Assembly (NCBI GenBank): GCA_014281115.1
Contig: JACONQ010000004.1
Span: 3,906,001 to 3,970,000 of the forward strand
Source: Laburnicola sp. R22_1
Taxonomy: Eukaryota > Ascomycota > Dothideomycetes > Pleosporales > Didymosphaeriaceae
Reading direction: 5' to 3'
Length of the DNA: 64,000 nt
Shown: in pieces, positions 43,501-55,509 of the stretch
Layout: every line of letters starts with the position of its first letter
Numbering within the stretch: the stretch's first letter is position 1
Made by a program: the position numbers and the translations under genes
Notes under the pieces: generated by a model
Told to the model about the DNA's origin: nothing
What the model saw: the letters and a program-made list of their open reading frames with translations, nothing else
Database searches by the model: none

Positions 43501-43803
43501 AGCTTTAAAAGCTACTTATAAGGTTATAAAAAAGAAAAATTCTACACTAGCACCTATATATATTAATATAGCAGTATTTGCGCTATTAATACTATTATTG
43601 CGTAGTAGCTATATAATCTAAACACTAAATAAATATCTATAATTTAAGTAGTTAGTAATTATCTATAGGCCTAGGAGACCTTAACTCTAGAAAATCTTGT
43701 AATAATATTAATTGTGGGTGGCTTAGTAGCCTTACGTTGCTGGCTGAGCGATTATGTTGGGGCGCGCATTGACTGTCTCTGCGCACTGACTGTCTCGGCA
43801 CGG
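40522..43803. mobile_element. RIP-degraded pogo/Fot-like DNA transposon
   Basis: The ends are inverted repeats of about 48 bp (CCGTGCCGAGACAGTCAGTG...GCGCCCCAACA, one mismatch), flanked by TA at 40520-40521 and 43804-43805, the pogo/Tc1 target duplication. The 3.2 kb interior is very AT-rich with no long frame, as after RIP. Just inside the left end (40590-40730) the decayed plus-strand reading TRRNSTNIDLIKAAITAIKL aligns with TRHNSTNMGAIEDAIAAIES, the N-terminal HTH of the Fot-like fragment at 59474-59908, which assigns the element to that family. At 3.28 kb it is longer than a typical 1.9 kb Fot1, so internal additions are possible. Confidence 0.82.
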
Positions 43804-43805
43804 TA

Positions 43806-46800
43806 GAGCTGCATCTGGCTTGCAGCTACACTGCAGGAGCTCGCTTAGCTAAGAGTATGTGTACTCTCGGTGCAGAAGAAACTCGGAGGGCTAGTAGCCC
43901 TGGAGCCAACGAGCCTCACCGGGCGCCGTATCGCGCAGTTTCGAGACAGCTAGCCACTGCCATAGGCGCCAACTCGACGAGCTCCGCCACGGGTCTGAGG
44001 CGCCGTGAGACGTTGCTGCGTATTGCGGTCATCAGGTTATCGACTTTTTATTAGTCACATATTTGCGACTCCACCTGTCGAGTGCATGACCATGGGCAGC
44101 AATTTGACCCGACCAAATTGTTTCAGAAACTATCCAGCGCGCGCCCAAGGTGTCCGTAAATTCCCGCGTTGTTCATGTGAAAGGCGCAATGCGAGCCATG
44201 TTTCTTCACGACTATCGTTGAGCAGTGAGCAGCATGGAGTATCGTGAGAGTGCTTAGCGTCATCGTTTCAGGCACCTCTTTGAAATGGGGATAAATATAA
44301 ATACTATAGACATCACTGATTAGCATGTGCTGGAAAGGTTCCGCCAGCGGCGGCAGGGACCATGCGGCCCGCCGAAGCTCTTGCTAGGCTTACTGGTTCG
44401 GGGATTTCTGCGTACCGGCGCTGTGGTGGGCGAAGATGAACCATCGCCACTTGGGGACAGTGCTGGAGAAGCTTCTGTTTCTTTACCTATTTTGGCGGTG
44501 GTCTCCCATGGCCCAGCAGTGTGTCGGTGGCAAATAGTTTAAGCCTCGCCGGCCCGTCAGTCTAGCAGCCTTGCGCTCAGCATTCCAAGCTCCCAGAACG
44601 CCGCAATGCCAATTGTCTCTCCTTTATCACTAGAGTGCCTTGGAACGATTTGGTAGCAACCTACCTTATATTGGCTCATCAGACACAGTAAACACATGCA
44701 TATAGTAGTGGTTGGGCCCGCGTTACATAGGGACCACCTGGGCAAGATATTCTTCACGTGGATTTGTGTCGGGAGACTCCACTGTGCACGCATCGGAGTA
44801 TCGCCCGCTTATCAGATGGTAAAAAGACACGTGAAGTTCTTGAAGCAGCGTGACCACATGCTCGAGCAAATTGTCCAGGTGACCTCAAGGCCACGTATCA
44901 CATTATCGGCTCCGCTTTACTTGGACATGTTGGAAAAGTAGGAAAAACGACCACTGCTTGCTAACGGAACTTCTAGGATCCTCAAGACGAATGCGTGACG
45001 GAACCGCCCGCGCACGATAAATTTTTTTTAAGAAAGGAGTCGCGGAAGACGGGGCCGATGCCCTCGGTACAACGAAACCGTGGAAACGAGATCCATTCAA
45101 CCATGATACTTTCGATCCATGGTTGAATCGCGATCCCACTGCCGGAGGCTTCGTAATTTTCGAGGCAACGACATCGAAATCCAAAACTCCTATCGAAATA
45201 CATCTCAGTCGTTTATGTGCGTGTGCCATGGGAACCCAGTGTCCATCGTAGCCAAACGCAGGGGCGCTACAACTACCGCCGTGGTATATCAGCGTTCCAT
45301 ACAAGTGTGCGCTTCAGGAAATATAGGATCCGCTACTGCGTTGAGTCACAGCGTTATACCGTGTGCTGAAAGTGCGCCAGTTTTCTTCTCTGAATATAGG
45401 ATACGTAACCGTTCAGAACCCTTGTTCAAGGCCGACAGGGATAAATACCTTTCAGATGTTTCCCGATACATTTCGCCTTTGGATTCTGCCAGTAGGATTC
45501 GTTTCCTGGATCCGTTTCCTGGATGTGGAGACGAGGACCCGCAACTGAGCTTGAGTTACGATATTGAACGGTACCGGAGTGCCAATAGCGACGCTGCAAT
45601 AGGCGGGTGCCTATTAGTCGTAGCAAAAGCCGCTCACTTAGGCGTCGATGGTTACTCTGCGGTCAACGATGTTGCAGCACGGCTGCCAAAGTCCATCGTG
45701 TACCGTACAAGCCCAGTAGACTAACATACAGCTACGGTCGGTCGAAGCAGACTGCTCGTGAAGGGAGTTCTCAGCATGCAATTCGCTATCTGAAGCATGG
45801 CTGCCGCCACGCTGAACGGCTGCATTATCGCTCGCTGTTTTGAGATTCTTCGCTTGCCTGTGCGAAGCCTTTGTGGACGCGTAATTCAGCTCTTGCCTCT
45901 TGAGAATGTTCAATTGGGTACCGAGCTAAGGACGCAAGCAATTGAAGAGAACAAATTCCCGTTGGTGTTGCATCAAGCCTGTGGTGTCTGGACAACATTC
46001 CCGTCCAACATCTCTCACATGACGTCATAAGGCAGCGACGAAGGAGCTCGTATATGTGGGTTGCCAGTTCCTAAAAGCAATTTTTGTTTCGACAGGCGCG
46101 GCTACTACCGCTTCGTTTAATTCGAAGGTATTACCGCTTCCGAAGTAAAATTGCAGCGCTTAAAGCTAACGGCAGACGATTACAGCTTAACTCATCGCAT
46201 CACTATTTGCATGGTTTTCGGCGAGGTAATTCAATGGAAATGAGCGCCTTCGCTTTACTCCGCCGGGTGTGGTGGGAGGGAGCTCGTATACGTGGTAGCC
46301 GTACGTGGGGTAGCTATCAGCTACATGCCCCTGACAGCGAGACCACCACACTCAGTCTCCAAATCCCAGTCAAACCATGAACTTCAAAGCTGATTCCGGG
46401 CTGCTCTGTCGGGTCTGCTCCCGGGAACTAGGACTCGCTTGAACAGTATTGCTCCTTGCTCACCAGGGCGCAGGGGGCACTCCAGCGTGAAGGGAATCTC
46501 ACTTACGTCTTTGTGCGACCGATCTATAGGCGGCAGAGACCACATTAGCACGCATTTTCCTGCAGATTTCCAGGAACAATGTCGTAGTTTATGTAGGGCT
46601 CCTGTACGAGAGTATTGGTGGCTTGTACAGAGGAGCTCGGTAGACGAAAGGTGGTCAAACAGCTGTCTCAGTAACCGAGGTATTGCTGGGGTTGTAGTTT
46701 CCATCATTACAATCGTATTCGGAAGGATCGTCGTCCGGATCCTGTTTCTCTGGGAAGTATGGTGAAGTTGTGGCTGCTGCTGGGGAAAGGAACAAATCAT

Positions 46801-47974
46801 GCCCAGCCTGTATGTGCATCAGAATGCACCCAATGTTCGTCTAGATTTAAGGGTATTATCACGGAGGTCTGACTGGCTACAGATGCTGATTATCCTCAAG
46901 AGTTACCTTTTACAGAAGTAAGCACTACGGGTTCGTCCCGACGCGCCTACATGCTGTACCTTTACCCTGTTCCTAATCAGTGCTGACAACATGTAGATGC
47001 AAGTACAACTGTCGATCCTGGCTGAGAGTCTATCAGTGGTAGACGAGAAGCACGACTGCACCATGATCTTTTCCAACAAACGCGCTCAACTACCGTTTTC
47101 AAACACTGGTCTCTGATTCACATCTAGCGAGAAGCTCGGCAGTTCCATCGCGAGTATGGTCTAGATGGGCCGTGAACGAGGGATTACATGTGCATATTCT
47201 GGGCATTTCGTGGCTGTGGAAACTTTCACTTCCATGCTTAAGTCCGAACTTACGCAAGCCCGCTCCTCGCATATCGTCCAACTTCCGTAGAGCGATCTGA
47301 GACCCCGGTCCATATCGAACTCTCGCTTCCAGCCCACCACACTGTATGACATGTACAACAATCCCTTAGGGTCTGCGAACGAGACGTTGATCATCCGTGG
47401 TTGATAAGCGATCTTCCTACTGTGAAATAGCCTTATCTGGACCTCGGTTACCAGCTCGAAATACTACTCTATACACAGAGTGTAGTGTCAACGACCAACA
47501 GAGGAAGACGAGGCATAGACAAAGCTTCAATAAACTGTAGTTGCACTGAAACTCAGTGAAAGATGCACACATCGTCGAACTTTGAGATCTTGTCCTACCG
47601 CGAGATCCCACAGCCTCAGCCTCGGTATGAATACAACAGACAGATGCGCTGAAATGTGCTCGCAACCATCACGACGCAGGTAGCGCAACTATTCATCCGA
47701 GCAGGCACTGCATCTCCTCCCAGACAACCAGTCAAGACGTTGCTCCTAATCCTTTTCCCTAGCTTCAAGTCTTAGAGCAACTTCTATACTCCTCCGGCTC
47801 CCCCGAGCTGACTGCGTGGAGGAAGATGATATCGGGGTCGCAGCCCAAGCATCGGCCCGCATGCGTCGTTCCGCCCCCGTATCATGCATGCATCTCTTGC
47901 TGTGGAGCAAGCCTAGGCGAAGAGAGAGCGACGTTCACTGCACCGGCAAAACGGCAAATTCAACTCTATTACAC
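43806..47974. other. Non-AT-rich spacer between transposons
   Basis: This is 4.2 kb of ordinary base composition holding only short frames without domains. It has an 11 bp-arm hairpin (ATTCAACCATG/CATGGTTGAAT, 45095-45128), a GGAGCTCGTATA[TC]GTGG word at 46045 and 46280, and a segment at 45346-45387 resembling 21616-21657. Probably old, decayed sequence. Confidence 0.4.
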
Positions 47975-47976
47975 TA

Positions 47977-50221
47977 CAGTAGGGTGACACAAAAAAGCGC
48001 CTAGTAAAAAGATACCTTTTTAAAAGTTATATAACTAAGTGAGTTTTAACACTATGTAAATAAAAAGTATACGGTTTGAAAGAGGAAATATAGGAGATTA
48101 AGATTAGGTAATAGTTACGTGCTTACTAAGCAGGGTCCTTAAGGTATCTATCTCTAAACTTAGTGTTTCTAAAAAGTCAATTTTTAAGGCGTTATGACTT
48201 TTTTATTTAGTATGCTACTAGGCTAATGTTTTTACTAGCTATTCTAGGCCTAGTGTAGATTATGTAAGCAAAATTTCGGAGTACTTATATAACTTAATTA
48301 AGAAATTATTTAAGGTTAAAAAATTACGTAATTGTAAAAGTTAATTAAATCACGTGATTTATTACTAAGATTATAGTATAATATAATATCTTTTGTCTAG
48401 TAAATTTTCTCTTTTGTATTTCCTCGAATGGAGCCAAAATTGTCAAAACTCGAAAGTCAAGTTTCTTTACTTAAAAAGCAAATACTTCTAATTCTACTAT
48501 TGCTACTACCCTTAATAAGCCTCTACAATCTATTAAGACTGCTATTAGACGTATTAATAAGAAAAATAAGGGAGATAACTTATTAAAAGGGGTAGTAGTA
48601 GTAGTAGTAGTATTGATTAACGTCCAGGAACCTAGGTTCTAGCCTCCCATGGGGCATGGAGACGCGCCGAGTAGCCATATATTAAAAGGGGTAAAACAAG
48701 GGAGAGTAACTAAGGTTACTTCTAGGAAGAAAAGAGTTATTAATAGGGATTTAACTAAAAGCCCTAAGAAGACAAATAAGAGGCTATTAGAAGAGAATAG
48801 TTTTGGCTTTACTAAGAGGACGTTACAGAGAGTTTTAAAAGGAGAAGACTATTCTTTTAACGTCTCTAAGAAAAAGGCCTATTTAACTAAAGAAAGAGCT
48901 AAAAGAAGAGAATTCTAGGCTAAAGAGATAGTTAAGGAGCTAGAAAATATTAACTTTGCTAAAGTTATATCTTCTGACGAGTCTACTATCCAAAGGGGGC
49001 ATGGTAATAGGCAAGAATATATAAGAAAAAGGGGAAAATCGAAAATTGGGCCTGAACAGTGCAAAAACCGAACAACTAGTAAGTTATTAATTTTCTTTAA
49101 ATTCTAGAATTATAGAGCCCTTTTTTCTCTATAATTAGGCTATTTTACTTTTTTTATATCTTTTTTTTTGAGCTAGTACTAATTTACTAAAAGTGCGAGA
49201 TATTTCTATCTTAGTCTGGGGCTGTATTTGGATAGGAGGACGTTCTAAACTAGTGTTTTTAAGGGACCCTATTAAAACTAGGACCTTTAATAACACTAGA
49301 TATATACAGAAGTGTTTAAATTCTATCTTAAAACCTCTTTTAAAAAGAGGTAAGTAAAGTACCTCTTTTTCTTCTTTTTCTTTTTCTTTTTCTTTTTTTT
49401 TCTTTTTCTTTTTCTTTTAATATATATAATATATATATATATATTATATTTTTATAATCTTATTCTTTATACTAATTATAACTAGGCTGGAAATTTCAAC
49501 AGGATAATTCGAAGATTCACGGAACTCCACAGGTGAAAAGGTAGTTTTCTAGGAATAAAGTCTTTGTTTTTTGGGCATCCATCCTATTCACCAGACTTAA
49601 ATCCTATAGAAAACGTTTGGAGTCTATTAAAAGATAGGCTAGGAAAAAGAAATAGGGCTTCTTTAGGCTTTGGCACTAGTAAATCTAGTGTAGAAGCCTT
49701 TAAAAGAGCTATACAAGAGGAGTGGGATTTAATTCCACAGGAGGCTATAGATTATTGTATACTATCTTTGCCTAAGCGTTATAATAACGTTATAGAGGCT
49801 AAAGGATGGTATACTAAGTACTAGTTATATATTATTTACTAGTTCTATCTAATTGTTTAATTTTAATTAATTTTTATCTTTTTCCTTATAATTATTACTT
49901 CTATGAATAAACCTATAATAAAAATTAACTTATATAGTTCTTATAGACTAAACTATAATATATATAAGTTATAGAAATTTATCTACGTAGAAAAAAAAGT
50001 TATATAGAGTCAAAGTTTTAAGAAAAATTTTTCTTAACTTTACTAAGATACCTCTAGTTAGCGCTGAGTACTAAGCTCTTACTAACCTTCTATACTAAAT
50101 TTCCTAAACCTTCTCCTTCAAACGGTATACTTTTTATTTACATAGTATTAAAACTCACCTAGTTATATAACTTTTAAAAAGGTATCTTTTTACTAGGCGC
50201 TTTTTTTGTGTCACCCTACTG
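47977..50221 (+). mobile_element. Tc1/mariner transposon with about 108 bp inverted repeats
   Basis: Terminal repeats 47977-48084 and 50114-50221 (starting CAGTAGGGTGACACAAAAAA) are nearly identical and flanked by TA (47975-47976, 50222-50223). The interior carries a broken transposase and AT-rich filler including a CTTTTT array at 49375-49420. The element is inserted in the ordinary-composition spacer. Confidence 0.92.
48649..49824 (+). pseudogene. Broken Tc1/mariner transposase
   Basis: Fragments of one transposase are visible: a helix-turn-helix/basic part (KRVINRDLTKSPKKTNKRLL, RTLQRVLKGEDYSFNVSKKK) at 48649-48918, the first catalytic Asp region (KVISSDESTIQ) near 48970, the second region (QQDNSKIHGTPQVKR) near 49495 and the C-terminal DDE part (GHPSYSPDLNPIENVWSLLK) up to 49824. 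Stops (TAG/TAA) and A/T expansion separate them, so it is inactive. The PDLNPIENVW block identifies the Tc1/mariner DD34E/D superfamily. Confidence 0.88.
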
Positions 50222-50223
50222 TA

Positions 50224-53200
50224 CCAAGGCAGAATATGGGTGAGGAAGCAATGAAACAACCCAGACGGGCCTGAGTGATGCTGTCCCAAAGCAGATAATG
50301 CGCCGCAGCGGTTAGGATAGGTAGCAAGATGAACGCAGCTCCAGGACCAGTTCAACGAATTGTAATTGCGTCTTTAGAACCTCATGTCGCGCTATCACAT
50401 CACCACCACGCCACCCATAAATATCCATTGAAAGACATCTACCAAAAACCTCGTACCGCCCTTGAACTCCAGCGCGAGAACCAACAATCAAAAAAACACA
50501 ATGCTGACGTACACGATATTCTACGCGGAGGGATAAACCCACAAATATAGACGCCACGTGCAGGGTATTATCGTGGGACCCTGCGGTACCAGGCACAGCA
50601 CATGAGTTGAATTCTAGAACGGTGCCACCGCACGATAACGACAGCTGCAGAGCTTCCCACGAACAGTTCAAGCCCATGTTGCGTATCTGTATCCTTGTTG
50701 CTTTTTTGCGCAATGCCGGCCTAGTTTAGCTTCTTCACAAACGGATGCGGCATCTATCTCGTCGAGTTCCCAATGGAGCATCTCCACGCTTTCTTCAAGA
50801 AAACAGAAAATGCTCGGTTACGGTGGTTTCTCTTCAGATTCAGCTGCGTCGCCAGCGGATATCGAGTTGTACAGTCGTGTACTTTATTTGTCCATCTCAG
50901 CCTCGTGAACGGGCCGAGCTGCGTCTTCGGCTGTCACCTCGGACTGCGTAAGCACCGTAGCCGCCGGGTAGCTAGTCGGTCGTCCACGGGTACCGACTGT
51001 CCACGTGTTGAGACCCGACGATGAGGTGCAGATAGGACAAACGCAGCACTCCAAGAGCGTACACGTTGTGCGACTCCAGCACAGCCCTTCTGTCCTACAA
51101 AACATCTGCAGGGTCATTGCATCACGAGTAGCGGAATGGGGGTAATGCGCGTTTATTGAATTAACGGCTGCCCGGCTTCAGTTCACACGAGACGATAACG
51201 TGGGGACTGGATTGTGTTGCAACCGGAAGAATGGTCTTAGATATCGGGGAGGCCTTGCATGCTTTTGCCAGCATTCCCACGCACCTGCACACTGCGTGGC
51301 TAACAGGGTTCGTCCACCTTTCCACTCTATAAGACGATGGTGACATATCTGCGTATATCACATCAAACCTTGGAATCTCACTGTCTGGGTAGGGTATCTG
51401 GATCAGGTCGATAAAAGTGGGCTTCCCGGATCAACTTGCATGTACCAGGTAGATGGCATGGAACGTGTATGATTTTCGCTTCCGCGGACGTGATATGTAT
51501 GATGCTAAGGCATGGAGCGCGGTGAGACTGCGGCTATCATCTCTACTCGAGGCTGGAATGGATGAGTTGTTGGGTTCTCTCAAATGACCATGTCTAGTCG
51601 ATATTGCACGGTAAAGGTAGACGCAGGAACCGCACGATGGAGACCTTGATATCTCCAGGGCATTGGGTTTCGAGCTTTGACCTGAATCTTATCCTATTCG
51701 ACCGGGCATCTAGGCGTGGGCACGGGTGCGGGGGAGGCCGCCACGCTCCAGGCATGGACATGTCGACGATATCCATCGCCGGAGCCACATCAAACCCATG
51801 CTATGCCTAGTTCTTCACCAGCTTCTGCAATACCCGTGGACAAGTCTGATGTGCCAAAGCACATGATCCCGCGTTCAAGCGCGTTGGGAGATCGTCCAAC
51901 CTCCGCGATGGATGACGTCACTTATTCATTACCCCTCCACCCGCGCGGGCGGTTCCCGCGTCAATATGCTCTCACGGCTCCAGGGGGATCGGATCCGAGA
52001 TCCAACGAATAGAACAGAAGCGGGCCGGCCAGCCGTCGCCTCTGTTCTCGTTTAGCTTTGTTATCTCGCGATAGTTTACCGTGCCAGTTATGCCAATGTT
52101 TGGATGCAGAATACTAGCTGCATTAGACACATTATCGCAGGGCAGTTCGACTGTACCTTCGCGAGTCATGATTTAAGGGGTCGCCATTCAATGTCCCCTG
52201 AGACTACGGTTCGTCCCGAAATCGCCCGCAAATCCTTGTACGTTTTTGTTGGTGGCTGATTCCCCACCACCAGTTTGGGACCGTCTTTTGTAGTTGCGTT
52301 GGCTGAGCAATAACATTCTAACACTGAACAAAAGAACAACCTAGCAATGCTTAGTGGATCACACAGGGTATTTGCTACCAGCCACGCTCCGAAGGAATAA
52401 TTTGATAGTGACTTGAAATTTCGGCCCCTCCACCGACAAAAACATGTTGGTTGTAACGATGACTTGACAGCACACTGTCGATTGATGACTGCTCGGATCT
52501 GTTACCGAAGGTACATTCTATAGTCGCCTGTTTCAACATCTGCGCGGCACCGCAATTGACGTTAACGCGGCTCGTCCATAAAGCGGCCGACTTAGCCAGA
52601 TGCAGGCAAAATGTGGCAAACGAAGCCATCCAGGTTTAGGGGTGCGGTAGGCGGCTCGGCACGAAAAGCCCCTAGAGCGCTGTGAGTATGCCGAAATGGC
52701 TTAGTCTGGTCTGATAGATCGTTAAGTCATTAGAGCCCGGAAACGGCGTAGTAGTCGCCGCTTACGGATACAGCCTCCCCAAGCGGTTTATCGTTTAATG
52801 CGGGTGTTAAGTGCTTGAGGTTTGTCGATTGTCTTGGCTGCATTGGTCGCTGTCCAAAGTGAACGGTTAGGTCATGACTCTCTCGTTTTAGCAGTGGAAT
52901 TTGGAAAGAATGATCCTTTCGTCTTCGCTGCGCTGAAGTTCGTGATCTGTTGAAGCCATTGCAAAGGCAGGTTCCGGTTGCTTGAATGCGCGTGCGACGT
53001 GGATTGACGCCCTCAGCACGAGACGAATGCCTGGGGACATAAAGAACATGGTGCTCGTGGATGGTGCTTTGAACACTGATGCTGAAACTAAGACGTTGAC
53101 ATACGGCCCATCAAGAAGCACCAGAATAGGGAACGGCATTGGTAAGCTGCATATCCGCACCGCTGACCATATTATATATCGCAACAATTTGATCTTTGGT

Positions 53201-54010
53201 GGTACTCTCTGAACGTTCCTGAGCGCTGTAACAGGATCTGGCGTTGGAACAGTGACTTTAATACCCAAGCGGTGATCAGGGCTTCCAACGTAGCGTAGTA
53301 CGGCGTACAACTATGGCCCGTAGCGATCACGTGAGCCGTACGTAATACGCTCTGCCCTAGGCTATAGCGTAGCGTAGTTTGTATACGTTTTACGCTGTAG
53401 TACAGCTGTATAGTAGCATCTTTTAGAGATTTTAACACGTGATTTAGATGTTTTTAAGTCGTAATTTTGGTGTTTTAAAGAGCTATTTTAGGCTATTTTT
53501 ACGCCCTTTTTAGTATAGTACACGCTTAGATTACAAGGACGTCTAATAGGCATTTATTATAGCAAATTTTGCAGTACTTCTTTATACTTCTTTTATAATA
53601 ACCTATTAACTTTTACCTATAATATACTAAATAATATATAGTTCTAGGCCTTATAATTATCTTAAAGTACTCTTAATTATCGCCTATACTATACTACTAT
53701 ATTAAAAAGGCTCACTACTACTGCCGCCGCTATTAACGCGCTGCCTTTTATTAGGAAAATTTTTTATTTTAGCTTAGCGTAATTTTGCTTAAATGTGCAT
53801 AAATATGCGTAGGTATGCGTAAACCTACCCAAATATATAAGTATATATAGGCATATATAGTTATACGCAAACCTATCTAAATGTGTAAGTATGTATAGAT
53901 ATGTGTAGGCATGCGTAAACCTACCTAAATATATAAGTATACACAAATATACTTAAGTAAGTATATAGATATATAATATTATAAGAAAGTATATATAAAT
54001 CTAGATTGTA
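50224..54010. other. Spacer grading into AT-rich DNA
   Basis: 50224-53420 is of ordinary composition without a recognisable gene; a 140-codon minus frame at 52888-53310 has no domain. The segment 52416-52458 is a 43 bp inverted match to 21083-21125. From 53420 the sequence becomes AT-rich and RIP-like. Confidence 0.45.
53780..53950. repeat. 48 bp tandem repeat in AT-rich DNA
   Basis: Three to four copies of a unit with AAACCTAC[CT][CT]AAAT and TATAAGTATA lie here; read on the minus strand they give 16-residue repeats of the type LYILIYLGRFTHAYTY. The open frame is most likely a by-product of the repeat. Confidence 0.65.
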
Positions 54011-54012
54011 TA

Positions 54013-55509
54013 ACGTACTTTGCACTCGAGTCGATCATTCCATCGAGTCGATCACTTTGCCAAGACCCCACCAAAACGTACTATCAGCCAAGACCCCACC
54101 AAAACGTACTATCAGCAATAGTACAACGCGATGCCTCAACCACACAACAAACCACTGGCGTTAAAAGAAGCGCGTATACAGCTTGCAATCCAGGCTATTA
54201 AACGAGACGCGACACTCTCTTAGTGATGTGCTATAGCCCTCTATAACGTCTCTTAAAGTATACTTAGCAACTAACGCGCCAGAAAGACGTTTAGACGCGA
54301 CTGCGCACCCAACAAAATAAGACTTACTATAAGAGAGGAGCAGGTGATTGTGCAGCATATACTCGACCTAGACGCGCGAGGATTTCTGCCCTGGCTTGAT
54401 GCTATAAAAGATATGGCCGATTCTTTACTGGCTGCACGCCACTACGAGCCAGTTGGCTAGAGGTGGCCTTATGACTTTGTTAAGCGCCAGCCAAAGCTTC
54501 AAGTTAAGTTCAATCGAAAGTACGACTACAAGAGAGCCCTCTAGGAGGATCCTAAGGTGATACAAGGCTAGTTCCGGCTTGTGGAGAACATGAAGGCCAA
54601 GTATAGTATCCTAGATGAGGACACCTACAATTTCGACGAGTCTGGCTTTATAATGGGCATAATATCGACTGGAGCGGTAGTCACAGGCTCTAAGCGTTGA
54701 GGACAGCTAAAGCAGGTGCAGCAGGGCAATAGGGAGTGGACAACAGTCATCCAAGGCATCAACGCAATGGGGTGGTGGATCCCACCCTTCATTATCTTCG
54801 GGGGCAAGCACCACCTCTCCGCCTGGTATAAGGAGAAGGATCTACCTCATAATTGGGTTATTGCAGTCTCTAAGAACGGCTGGACAACAAATAAGCTTAG
54901 TCTGCAATGGCTAAAGCACTTTAATGAGCATACAAAGAGGCGTACTACTGGTGGAGCACGTTTGCTCATTATTAATGGCCACAAAAGTCACAACTCGCTC
55001 GAATTCCAGGATTACTGCAAAAAGAGTAATATTATTACTCTCTGTATGCCTCCACATTCGTCGCACCTCTTGCAGCCACTTGACGTGGGTTGTTTTGCGC
55101 CGTTAAAGAAGGCGTATGGGCGCCAAGCCGAGAATCTGATGCGCAACCATATTACGCACATCACTAAAATCGAGTTCCTACCTTGCTTTATTGCTGCTTT
55201 TAAGGCTTTAATTACTGAAAGTAATATCAAAGGAGGCTTTCGAGGTGCTGGCCTAGTGCCCCACGACCCAGAAGTTGTGATATCGCAGCTTGACGTCCGC
55301 CTGCGTACGCCTCCACTTTGTACTATTCGCGATAGTACATGGGAGTCGCAAACTCCGCGAAATAGTACAGAACTTGGGTCGCAATCGACGCTGGTTAAGC
55401 AGAGGATTCAAAGGCATGTAGATAGTTCCCTAACTTATATGGTTGAGGCGGTGGAAAAGCTCGTTAAAGGCGCCGAGCTGATACCGGTAGGGCATTCTTT
55501 GGTGTTAAT
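54013..55509 (+). mobile_element. Fot1-like element A, 5' part
   Basis: This starts after TA (54011-54012) with ACGTACTTTGCACTCGAGTC and a subterminal GCCAAGACCCCACCAAAACG direct repeat (54059-54115). It carries most of the transposase and ends at the GTGTTAAT target site (55502-55509), where the hAT element hAT-1 is inserted. The matching 3' part is at 62424-62831 in the opposite orientation. Confidence 0.88.
54131..55509 (+). pseudogene. Fot1/pogo DDE transposase, broken and split
   Basis: The N-terminal HTH (LKEARIQLAIQAIKRDATLS), CENP-B-type HTH (IREEQVIVQHILDLDARGFL) and DDE domain (TYNFDESGFIMGI, REWTTVIQGINAMGWWIPPF, LLIINGHKSHNS, MPPHSSHLLQPLDVGCFAPL) are all in one frame. Eight in-frame stops precede 54716 (six TAG/TAA, two TGA), several explicable as TGG, CAG/CAA or CGA mutated by RIP. 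The second catalytic Asp appears as Asn (INGHKSH where the family has DGH). The frame is interrupted after HSLVL by the hAT insertion; its C-terminus lies at 62424-62831. Confidence 0.9.

Noticed and set aside
45119..45724. 201-codon plus-strand frame in the spacer
   Set aside because: No recognisable motif; overlapping frames on both strands are equally open and the region is flanked by old transposons.
52888..53310. 140-codon minus-strand frame
   Set aside because: No domain and mixed hydrophobic/charged content without pattern; region is decayed spacer.
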